Shown one piece after another: positions 1 through 9,458 of a stretch of DNA of 64,000 bases; position 1 is the first letter of the stretch; the number at the start of each line of letters is the position of its first letter. This stretch comes from Copromyces sp. CBS 386.78 (taxonomy: Eukaryota; Ascomycota; Sordariomycetes; Sordariales; Sordariaceae), in assembly GCA_030685235.1 (NCBI GenBank), contig MU839187.1:1-64000 (forward strand), given 5' to 3'. A model generated the notes under the pieces. That model was not told the DNA's origin. It did not search any database and worked only from the letters and a program-made list of their open reading frames with translations. The position numbers and the translations under genes were made by a program.

Positions 1-800
1 TGAGATGATTGGTCCAAAAAGCGGGAGAGGGCGCGCCAAGTGGGGGAGCAGTGTATGAAGACATTGAGGGCAGTGCGAAAAGACTTTCTCTTAATTTTAG
101 CTATAAAATTAGTTATTTCGTCACAAACATTTAAAACTATACCGGCGAAGTTCATCGCAGTATACTCGGTAGCCTCGGTATAGCAATTTACCTAGAAGAA
201 AGCAATTCCATCGTTAGGTATCGAAAAGGAAATATTGAAGATTCGTCTACCGCTATAGTCATCGGATTCGTTAAAGAAAATATTAATGAAACTCGCTTTA
301 TCGATATACTTTTCTTTAATTTATACCCTTATTTCGCCGTAGATAAGGGGTAGCTAATTATTTACAATAGTAGCCGAATTGGGAAATATATATAAAGGGT
401 TGAAAGAATAGAGGAAAGCCCATATAGAGGATGATTCGAATAGGTTAAAAGGTCTACCGTCGAAGAAGATAATTTTAATTGCATACTAATCAACTTTCTT
501 TATTTACGCTAGCGTTAGCGATGTAGCGTAATTGCGAATATTTTTACAGTATTCAACCTATTAACGAAGGCAGTAGTCGCAATATACTTAATAATTAAAA
601 TCGAAATATTCGCGCAATCGGGTAACGTTAAATAAGCCCGACCATCTATAATACTTATAGGTAACGATCTAGTAGGCGCGCCCGGGTTCATCCCGTAAAT
701 TAAATTAATTGAGGATTTGCTCAGACCGTCCGTTACGTACAGGAGGCATCGCAATAGTATTAATAAGGGTAAAGAGTTATAAGGGGGATCTAGGAAGCTC
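1..800. repeat. RIP-degraded transposon remnant
   Basis: This stretch is much richer in A and T than the flanking DNA, is dense in TA dinucleotides and is broken by stops in all frames, which is the usual look of RIP in Sordariomycetes. One short minus-strand frame (515-754) carries an L-I-Y-G-x-N-P-like motif that faintly recalls the end of a gypsy-type integrase, but this is too weak to classify the element. It probably continues beyond the left edge. Base composition returns to normal by about 800. Confidence 0.55.
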
Positions 801-1551
801 GTTAGTATGTTGAAAGGTGTAAAGGTAGCCCAGTTGTATGCCCAGATGTATGCTAGTATGGGGGTGCACGGACGGTGGCACGGACCATTGAATTAGCGGT
901 AATTTCCGTAAATTGTAATTACATGCAAAAATGCTTCATTTTCAGTATGGATCGATCACTACCACTGGCAGCTGGACGGGGATCGCCATCGTTGTCGTTC
1001 TCGGATGAGATACAGAAATGGGGCGCTTCCTTGATGTTCTCATGTGCGGTCCTGTTTCTTTGCACCATGGATCGCGTAGTGGGTTGTTTTGCGATGGAAA
1101 GAAGCGGCTGGCGCCTGTTAGCGCATGTGCTCTATGTCAGGCCTGTACCTCGCTATACGAGGGCATTCACTTAACACAACTTTGACCAAATCATTCCCAC
1201 ATTTTATTGCAAGTCGTTCCAGCGCTCAAACTTAGAAGTTACAATAAAAGTCATCCAGATTCACAACAATCATTAGCAGTTCGCAACTTTGGATGAAATC
1301 AAGATCGCGCCGGTAAGAAGATTGGATTGAAGTTAGGCTGATGACGCAAGGATATAATAGGATTCGTCTCGAATATTTCCCCCCCACCCCTGTGGTAGTC
1401 GCCGGTCATCCGCCCCAAAAAAGAAACGAGATAAAAATGCTAGAGGTAACCAACGCATTCCACTTCCCAGGCCGCTCGCCTCCCAAACCTACATCCATCC
1501 TGATCCTGGCCAGTAAAAGCTGTTGGGCCAGGCTCACCCATTGTGATACTG
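801..1551. other. Intergenic, no supported gene
   Basis: Only short overlapping frames without family resemblance are present. I see no RNA gene, no terminal repeats and no convincing start or splice context. Confidence 0.4.
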
Positions 1552-2760
1552 CTAATAGTGCCAGCGAGGGTCGAAGTCCACCCATTGGTCCCATTCCCAT
1601 ATGTAATGATACGAAGCGTGGTCCCACCGCCAGTGCCCCGTAAGCTGATGATGGCCGAAGCCACCTTGCCGATCTCGGAAAAAAGGGTCGGGTTTTTGCT
1701 GCACCTGGTGCAGCCATTGTTGGTGGTACGGAGTTGGTGATTGTCTTGAACCCCTTCTGTCGGGAAAATATCCCCCATCGTCCATTGGCGCAGGGATATA
1801 TTGCCGCCTTGCCTCCTCCCTTTGGCGTTGCGAATGAAAGGATGGGATCGGCCAGGTAGGTTCAGGTTGCTCTCCATCGGCCTTCGCATGATCGGTGACG
1901 CGGCTTTCGCCCTGAGTCTCTTCTTCTTTTTCCTTCTCATCGTCATTCTCGTCGTCCTTCTCGTCATCCACGTCCTCTTCCTTCTCGTTCTCATTCTTGT
2001 CATCTTTCTCATTCTCTTTCTTCTTGTTTTCGAGGTTTCTCTCCTCCCTCTCCTTCTCATTTTTACCACTCTTCTTGCCTCCCTTTTTCTTCTTCTTGCC
2101 CTTCTTTCCTTTCTTCTTAGCCTTCTTCTTTCCCTTCTTTTTTGCCCTTTTCTGGCTAGTGTCCTCCTCCCTTGGTTCTGTTTCTGTTTCGACCACTTTG
2201 TCCCCCCTCAGCCGCCCGTCCGGTCCAGACCCCGCAAAGACGCTCGCGGCTCCATCCTATGGATGCCCCTTGCCATTGATCTGGAGCACCGGTTTTCCCA
2301 ACACCCGGGCTTTTACTGCAAGCTTGTCAGCCTGCTCGTGTAACACGAGGCTCTTATCGTGCCCCGGCACCCAGTTCACCGCCAAGTCCACGAGAAGATC
2401 CGGCCGGCCGAAGAGATCTAGAGTTTTATCGGAGTTCATCCGACTTCTCCGCGATGTCATTCTTGCCGATTGATAACTCGCTGAGAACGTTGACTTGTTG
2501 AGACGAATTTTATCGCATGTAAGGCGAATGCGCGCGCTGCCGGTCTCGATGGAGCAATAACAACACGGCCGCAAAAGGGAGCCAAGTCTGCCAATGACCA
2601 TAGAAGTCAGTTTCGGATTACCAACTCCAATAGAAGCTCATGTTACGGCTTACCGCCAGTTATTACTCGTTTGGGCACATGTGTCGTGTCATCGCCAAGT
2701 TCGTCGCTCGTGTCTGCGCTGGTTTTTCTCTTTTCTCTAAATTTTTCGCATAGGATCAAA
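1552..2760 (-). pseudogene. RNase H-fold family gene, internally deleted (copy 1)
   Basis: This minus-strand locus is a shortened relative of the gene at 4481-6012. Its first exon (about 2760-2654) encodes a basic and acidic stretch ending in P-K-R-V and stops at a GTAAGC donor (2653), the same place as in copy 2. The C-terminal part of an RNase H-like domain survives, with W-V-P-G-H and H-x2-A-D-K-L-A (about 2257-2400). About 350 bp that would encode the first strands, with the D-G-S and A-E-A catalytic positions, are missing compared with copy 2. After an in-frame TAG (2257-2259) the same frame stays open to 1552. It encodes a lysine-rich tract, a long acidic tract, and a tryptophan-rich tail with D-P-F-F matching copy 2. 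Without the first catalytic residues it cannot be an active nuclease. Confidence 0.6.
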
Positions 2761-3780
2761 ATGTCGCTGAAGGACAGGACGGCGTTTGCCTTTTGAAAAT
2801 GATTGATCCAGTCATTGAGGTTGTGCGGATGGGAAATTGGACGGCTTGCTGCGAGATGGCGAGGATGGAGAAGAAAAGGAGAGAAGGGATGAGAAGCGGA
2901 GACGGGATGAAAAAAGCTAAGGTAAATGGGCAAGACTACAAGAAAATCTGCTTCCGCTGTAATGAAAGGAAAGAGAAACCAACAAGGTAGCAAAAAAATG
3001 GAAGGATGGGGCCGAGCCTGCAGGTGGTTCCTGACTGAGATGGCTTGCATAAGGTGCTACCTTATAGTTGCGACCAGCTGTTAATGCATGGCAAGGGCCA
3101 CACACGCACGCAGAACAGGAAGCTTTCTGGGGACTCATTCGCCAAGTGTGCCGCATATCCTTCGGGGTCCTCCTTATTCAGTTTTGTTTTCCACTTGCCA
3201 TTGCTCTTTTAGTCTTCAATTCTCTGGTTGCCTGAAACTTGAACTATCTTCTCGCTCTTTCACAGCGTCTCGATATCTCCAAGCGATAACCTTGTCACAG
3301 CATGCACATTCGTGGTCCGATGTTCCAAAGCGTCTTGCACAAAGAGAATGAGATATTGCATTGATATCATGAGAAAAGAAAAGAAACTAGATACACGGGA
3401 TGGAAGAGCAGAGGTTGCTACGTTTAAGTGCTTCAGTAGTTGGGATAAAGGAGCAAGATCCTAGATGCTAGTAGGTGCTTCGCTGTTGGCATTCACATCC
3501 AGCCTCGGCGCATCACAGCACGCGATTTTGGAAAGGGGATGCTGTTGCGCAGGCGCGTTGTGAGGCGGAGGGTGAGGGAATAATAATCGTGATACCAAGA
3601 AGGTGGGATGAAGGAGTAAGAGAATGTTAGAAAAGGATCGGACGGAAGGAGACGCGATCACATGCCGGAAAGATGAGGCAAGCACGTGATGCTGGGTGCT
3701 CCAACCTGGGAATGGCTGACTGTGTGCTTGTTTGGGGTTTATAAGGAAAGTGCACTTGGTAGTAATTTAACCAAAAAACT
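2761..3780. other. Intergenic region between RNase H copy 1 and the RNA gene
   Basis: No gene could be supported. The left part would hold the promoter of the minus-strand copy 1. The right part lies just upstream of the Pol III-type RNA gene. Confidence 0.35.
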
Positions 3781-4005
3781 GGAAGAGTGGTCGAGCGGTG
3801 TGAGTGTTACCCACTCTGGTGTACACGCGCCGAGGGTTGTTCACAGGGAGGGGGCTAGCGGGAGGCTGGCACTGTAGTCAGGTAAAGAAACCTGCTAAGC
3901 ACGCTGGCTTGTAGCGCACTACAGAGCTGCCACCTGCTATGCTCGGACCTAGAGGAGCAATTCAACGGTGAGGTTCCCGGTTCGAATCCGGGCTCGGCCT
4001 CTTCC
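3781..4005 (+). ncRNA. Unidentified Pol III-type structured RNA with A and B boxes
   Basis: A perfect A-box match (TGGTCGAGCGG, 3788-3798) and a perfect B-box (GGTTCGAATCC, 3979-3989) lie about 180 nt apart, and oligo-T runs follow. The B box sits in a textbook T-arm: CCCGG, seven-base loop, CCGGG (3976-3992). The ends pair: 3789-3795 (GGTCGAG) with 3993-3999 (CTCGGCC). A second option pairs 3781-3787 with 3999-4005. The middle holds a long imperfect stem around a CTGTAGT/ACTACAG helix and an inner CAGGT/ACCTG hairpin. No normal D-arm or anticodon arm can be drawn, so it is not an ordinary tRNA. It could be a tRNA with a very large insertion, a tRNA-derived RNA, or an RNase P, MRP or SRP type RNA, although I do not see the conserved core of any of these. 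Confidence 0.6.
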
Positions 4006-4008
4006 TTC

Positions 4009-4026
4009 TCTTTTTACTCTTTTTTG
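4009..4026 (+). terminator. Pol III oligo-T terminator
   Basis: Two T runs (4011-4015 and 4020-4025) follow the paired 3' end of the RNA gene within 20 nt. This is the standard arrangement for RNA polymerase III termination. Confidence 0.6.
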
Positions 4027-4480
4027 GCCTTTTCGACTTCCAATACTTCATTGAGGAGCTCACCAATCTTCCTTCCGTGCCAAGCGCTCTTGATACAAAC
4101 ATTTTTTCTCTTCTGCCCCATTTCCTGTTCCCCGATTCAACCGGAAGGAATCATGGGGAAGTTTCCCATGCTCCTTCTTAACGACGTTGGCTACTACCTT
4201 CCCAAGTTGCCAGCTGTATTGCTATGTGTAAGGGTCAGCCCGCCCAACAACGCTCCTAGCTTTCTCCTCTCTCCTTTTTCCGCCTCGTGGGCGCAGTACC
4301 GTGTCCTTTTGCTCGTTGTTTCTTCTGTCGGCTTCGCCCGCGGACTTTTTCTGCGCTTGGTTCCCTTCTCTTCTTGTGTGGCTTTCTTGCTACCTTTTCC
4401 ACGGTACTGCCGCGTTTTCCCACCATCTCTGTCGTTTTTCCTTTTTTTCTTCCCGATAACCTCGATCCTTGCTGGTCGTA

Positions 4481-5352
4481 ATGGCCTCAACTTCTGGGCC
4501 AAGCTCAGAGAGAAGCAAGAGGAGGGCTATCGATGACTGGAGTGATGAGACGGTGGTGGAAGCAGCTGCACCGCCGAAACGAGTTCGTACACGAGGTAAG
4601 ATATTTTCGCAAACTACAAATGCCCTTTCTGTTTTCCAGTTTTCACCTATGCATAACCCGACGGAGACATATGGTTCCGAGCAGAATTTGGACCCTTTTG
4701 TGGCACGGTGCATGTCGCTGCGACGAGGGAGCAGGCTTTGAGAACGGCGCTCGAAATCCAAAGCTTTACCGGAAATGCCTCAACTATACAACTAGCACTA
4801 TGGTGTGACGGATCCCACGAAATGCGGGACAACACGGGAGGTTATGCGGTGGTTGGAAAACGCCCACTATTAAAAAAGAAGCGCGAGGAAGTTGTCGCGG
4901 GGGGCTGGCCTGCAACCCCTATTGGGAGCAGCACTGTCGCAGAAGCATTGGCAATCGCCCAGTCAATCGTTGAAGGCATTGAGCATGTTACCAAGTTTGA
5001 CCAAGATATTGCCTCCGAGAAGAATAAAGGCAAAAGGGGCGCAGTACGGATTTCGCTCAAGATCTTGTCCGACTGTCGCGGCCTTGTTGATTCGATAAGG
5101 AGAGGGAATTTCACGAAGCCGCTCCGAATGGTAGGCCTCGAAATCCTGAAACAAGCCGAAAGCTTCGAGGAAACCTTCCGAGGGTTGTCCCAACAGCCCG
5201 AGCGCCACATTATTGTGGATAAGTTGGCTCTGCATTGGGTCCCTGGGCATGAGCCTAGGCTCCCTCTGCATCAACAGGCAGACAAACTCGCCGGTGACTG
5301 CCGCTGGGCTGGAAAGCCTATGCTTCGCTTGAATGGGCGAGAGGCCCCATAG
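4481..5352 (+). CDS. RNase H-fold domain protein (copy 2, apparently intact)
   Basis: Exon 1 is 4481-4595 (donor GTAAGA). Exon 2 most simply starts at 4685 after an AG at 4683-4684. This gives one open frame of about 260 residues ending in TAG (5350-5352). A nearer, pyrimidine-rich acceptor at 4639 would keep the frame but meet a TAA at 4654. The N-terminus is basic and acidic. The rest is a type-1 RNase H-like fold: W-C-D-G-S (first Asp), G-G-Y-A, A-E-A-L-A-I (Glu), L-S-D-C-R-G (second Asp), then W-V-P-G-H and Q-Q-A-D-K-L-A-G (last Asp). All four D-E-D-D catalytic positions are present. Such domains occur in non-LTR retrotransposons and in free-standing fungal genes. No reverse transcriptase lies beside it, so a domesticated or stand-alone RNase H is likely. 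Its cellular role is unknown. Confidence 0.6.
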
Positions 5353-6012
5353 GATGGCGCCATGTCTGTTTTTGAGGAGCTCGGAATGGGGACGCAGGAA
5401 GAGACCCATACCACCCATGCCAGGCCGGACGAGAGGAGAAAAAAGAAGAAAAAGGGGAAGAAAAAGAAGAAGGGCAAAAAGTCCAAGAAGTCGAAGAAAA
5501 GGGGGGGTAAAAAGGGGAGAGGTGGGGGCGACAGAGATGAAGAACGAGATGAATCCGAACTCGAGACCCAGCCCCAGGCACAGAAACCTCAACAACCTCC
5601 TCAACCGGCCTCACCACTTTCTCCCCCCAACCTGGCCGACCAGCAGCCGCAACCCCCACCCCGACCGCGCCAACAAACGTGGTCAATTCTCTCCCATCAC
5701 TCCCACCTTGAAAGGGAGCAGTGGCGCCGGTACCGGGAGTGGGAGCGGGCTCAACAGATGCGCGTCGAGGAACAAGGGCTGCATTACCAGCAACAGGAGC
5801 AGCAGCAGTGGCGAGACCTGTGCGAGGAGAACCACGATCCCTTCTTTTGGGATGGAAGACCATCCCATTTCCGTGGGAGAATTGTGTGGGATGCCCCCAC
5901 GTATACCTGGAAGTGGACTTGGGATGAAAGCGAAAGTGACGTGGACGATATGGACGGGGCCTATGGGGAGGTAAACTGTGTTAGCCTTGGCGTTATTTGT
6001 TATCAGGGTTAA
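5353..6012 (+). other. In-frame open extension after the TAG of RNase H copy 2
   Basis: Reading continues open in the same frame for about 219 codons past the TAG. It encodes a dense Lys/Lys-Gly tract, a Pro/Gln-rich stretch, a Gln/Arg coiled-coil-like part, and a Trp- and Asp-rich tail with D-P-F-F-W-D-G. Copy 1 has the same order of segments after a TAG at the same place, so the segment looks protein-coding. There is an ATG at 5362, but copy 1 lacks a matching ATG. Readthrough, an alternative splice form, or a gene already split by a stop are all possible. A possible donor (GTAAAC) at about 5970 could remove the last few codons. Confidence 0.4.
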
Positions 6013-6258
6013 TGGATTGCGGGGAGTAAAGGAGGCATCTTGTCGAGCTGGGTTTATTCTTCAGCTGTTTTGAGTGCAGTTGTTGAACAAGCCGACTTCT
6101 AATTCCATTCTTTTGGGCTCGCTCTTCCCGGCCCCTGGTTCCGCACTCCTCATTGCCTCTGCTTTGCTGAACTCACGGCCTCATGTGTTTGTGACAGCTA
6201 TAATTGCGCATGACCTGGTTCCAATGGAATCTTTTCTTGCCAACTTTTTCTTATTATA

Positions 6259-6710
6259 CTTGGGGGTTGTGGTGCGGCCTGGGACTTTTCTCAACCCCCT
6301 CTCATAAAAGAGGGGAAAAAAAAATTATGGGACAAACTTTTATTATGGGACAAATAGAAAGACCAGCGAACCGCTTTAGAAAATTCGCCCAACCGCCGCG
6401 AACCAATATACCTGAAATATATGTGAACAACATCTTCATTCCCACTTTTCTCGCCAATATAATAATAGAAATTGATGCAACTTTGAGAAAAGACCTTTCG
6501 AAGCTTCTTTTTACTTCTTAAATTTTCTTGGATTTTTAGAAAAATAATAGATATTGTTCTGGTTGTTGCATCTCGCCTACTAACAGTTTTCTAAGCGGTT
6601 CGCTAGTTTTTCTGTTTGTCCCATAATAAAAGTTTGTCCCATAATTTTTTTTCCCCCTCTTTTATGAGAGGGGGTTGAGAAAAGTCCCAGGCCGCACCAC
6701 AACCCCCAAG
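6259..6710. mobile_element. Palindromic foldback MITE, TA-flanked
   Basis: The ends read CTTGGGGGTTGTGGTGCGGC and its reverse complement, and near-perfect inverted arms continue inward for about 125 bp, including a duplicated GGGACAAA motif. The unit is directly flanked by TA on both sides (6257-6258 and 6711-6712). A TA duplication with long inverted repeats and no coding capacity fits a Tc1/mariner-type MITE. The near identity of the arms suggests recent activity or gene conversion. Confidence 0.75.
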
Positions 6711-6969
6711 TAGTTGGGCCTTTCTTTGATATTTTTGCATTTGGTCGTAGTTCTGTTAAATGCTAGCAGCCGTACAGCTGCGCATAGGCTTGCTACAGGG
6801 CAGATGCACTAACAGATGCCAGCTGCCTGTCCCCACCGCAAACCCTCCACGTGCCAGCCGCGTACGTGTGCTGGAAACGGAAGTTGCACCAGGCCCTGGG
6901 CTTCATTCTATCAACTTCCATGCCAAAGCTGTCACCTCCCGTCCTCGACTCCTTGGCATGTTCGACTTT

Positions 6970-9458
6970 TCACCAAGCCTCTGGAGTGTATCTGCCAACA
7001 TCGCCTCCCGAACCAGACCATGACCCGGTGAACCCCTCCGTCGTCACGATGTCAGTTCCATCCTCCAACCTCAACGTCGCCCACGTATCCTTCGAGCACA
7101 ACCCAAACGCCTGGAAATTGGCTGGCGTCCTGTCAACCCAATGCATATACCGCTGACACCGATACGGCCCCGCGCAGCTTTGATACCCCGGCCCGCTGAA
7201 GAACGCCCACGAAGCACTAGCATAGGTACGGATGTCTCTCCCGCCATTGATGTAATTCGCAATTCCCATCCGACACCTCTTCTCATTCTCCTGTCCCTCG
7301 CACCAGCTAAAGTCCGGATCACCCCACCCTTCCACGTCCGGCGTCCACGGGTGAGGCACCACTTGCACCGCGTTGTCGCCCTGGTCGTAGTTGGTCTCGC
7401 TTTGCAACATGGTTACTAACACGTTCGATGCCTTCCGCAGATTGAGCTGGTACAGCCACCAATGTTCCGAGCCTAGGGCGTGTAGCCACGTTCCCTTGGT
7501 AGCTTCGACCAGCACCCCGCCTTTGCCGGCAATGTTGCTCCCGCCCGGCGAAAGAGGTTCTTCGGCGATGTGGTCGGCTACCCAGTTCCAGACGTTCTCG
7601 AGATACACCGACGATGTCGAAGCGAGATGGATTCCCAAGAACGCGGCCTTGCATGGCGCATCGATTTTGGGGTTGACGCATTTGTCTGTCAAAGCCTTCG
7701 CTCCCCGAGTCCCGCCGACTGTGACTAGAGAATTCCACATTGCCACGTCCCCTGGTTTGCTGCCGGCGAGGTTGAACTGCACGATGATGGCTCCGGGAAG
7801 CACGTCCGATACAGTGAAGCGCATATCTTGGATGTGGGCGGTACCGACCTCGCCAGGATTGCCGACCTTGATGATCGGTTGAGGACGGGTGCTGTCCTTG
7901 AAGAAGGGGCCGTAGCCAGTGATGGTGGCCCATGCCTCGCCGACGATACGAGAGCCGGAGGGAACGGAGAGGGTCGAGTCGACGCGGTACTTGCCGAAGG
8001 GGAAGTAAGCTAACTTGTTTTGGCGAGCGGCGAGACGGAGAATTGCGTTGAGAGTGGAGGAGTCGTCTCGAGTGTTGTCGCCGAAGACGAGGTGGCCTCC
8101 GTTCTGGAGAGGGTCTTTGACGTTGAGGAAGTCTCGGATGCTGATGTCGGCGTAGTTGGGTGCTGGGAGGTAGGGATACCCACCATCCGGTCCGGCGGTC
8201 AATGCAGACGGGCGGTTCAACTGTGCCGTTTCAACCGGGCCGTAGATGGGATTTCGACCGACAGTGTTGCCGTACGAGAGCTGTGCCACGTACGATCTGG
8301 ATCCGAGAACAAACTCACCGGGTCCTTCGACCGTGTTCTGGCTCCTACCGCCGATGACACGCAAATTCTCAACCAGATAGTTGGGCCAGTCCGTTGTCTT
8401 CAATGTCGTGCCGGAGTTGATAGACGTGGCATCGATTAGGCCGATCCAAGGGTTGCCACTGACGTGGTAGACGCCCATGCCACATCCGTCAAAAGTTGGG
8501 TTGACGAGGCTGATAGTGGCACCACCGTCGATGAGCATACCTACAGCATTCTGGTAGAAGTATATGCTCTTGAAGACAGCTTGCTGATGGCCGTTGTACC
8601 AGATGCCGTTTTGTCCGTTTTCGATACGAACGTCCGAGACCCCGAGAGTCGAGCCGCGACCGAGCCGAATACCGCTGTGTCCCTTGCCACCGATTGCTGG
8701 TGCCATGCGGATTTTCACATTCTGCAACTGGGCTCCTTGAGCAACACCCCACCATAATGCTGTGAATGCTTGCCCTCCTGGGATACTGGTCGTATCGAGG
8801 ATCAGGTTCTTCAAGCTGACGGCAAAGGAGAGCTCTCCAGAGCCACCGGTTGCGGGATCTTGGCCGGATATTAACGTTTGGTCGCCGGAGAAGCTCGAAG
8901 ACGCTTTGATAACGGGTGGCTAGGAGTAGACAGCCTGATCAGCATCCGGTCACTTCTGCTCAAGTGGTAGAAAGTTATCTTCCTTACGTCGGTTGCGTCG
9001 CCCATCAGAATTGTGTCAGTGTTCATGAAGATGGTCTCGGAGATCTCGTACGTTCCCGACGGTATGTACACGACCTGTAAAGCTCTTCTGTCAGCATTCT
9101 ATCAGATCAAGTTAGAGTCACATGGGTTGCTTACTCGTGGCTGGGAAGCAAGCCATAGGCCATGTCTCTTTGCGCCGTTCGTCCCCGAGTTGATCGCTGC
9201 TTGGATGCTCGCGCCTTCACCGGGCCTTACTGCCTTGAAGACGTCGTAGTCCAAATCCCCGTCAAGGTCGGGGGCAAAGCCGCGGACGAGTCGAGGGTTG
9301 TGGTCGATGCTGGAGTACCAGAACTTGGTCGGTCGGTCTGAAACGCTTGCAGTGTTCGTCCAGTTTAAGGAGACCGAGGCAGAGATATCTAGGGACGGGG
9401 CAGCGACCACACTTTGCCCAAGAAGGGCCACAGCGGCCACGAGTTGCTTGATCACCAT
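6970..9458 (-). CDS. GH55 exo-beta-1,3-glucanase, secreted
   Basis: Three exons (9458-9135, 9074-8988, 8919-6970) with GTAAG-type donors join in frame into about 786 residues, the usual size for fungal GH55. A signal peptide (first ~20 residues, ending V-V-A-A) is followed by the first pectate-lyase-like beta-helix, with R-P-G-E-G-A-S-I-Q-A-A-I-N and Y-I-P-S-G-T-Y. The second helix has A-Y-F-P-F-G-K-Y-R-V-D-S. This two-helix layout is typical of GH55 glucan 1,3-beta-glucosidases, which release glucose or short oligomers from laminarin and fungal or plant beta-1,3-glucan outside the cell. The reading frame is intact. The start is the only Met that gives the signal peptide. Family assignment is from remembered motifs; exact substrate preference cannot be read from sequence. 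Confidence 0.88.

Noticed and set aside
1801..2473. Hydrophobic Leu/Phe/Ser-rich plus-strand frames suggesting a membrane protein
   Set aside because: They are the complement of the Lys/Glu-rich tract of RNase H copy 1; the apparent membrane helices are an artefact.
3781..4005. A normal tRNA-Leu or tRNA-Ser with a long intron
   Set aside because: The A box, B box and T-arm fit, but no D-stem partner, anticodon arm or variable arm can be drawn, and six extra bases lie between the T-stem and the CTCTTCC that would pair with GGAAGAG.
4654..4656. Premature TAA in RNase H copy 2
   Set aside because: It is avoided by using the AG at 4683-4684 as acceptor, which gives an intact frame, so it is not counted as a lesion.
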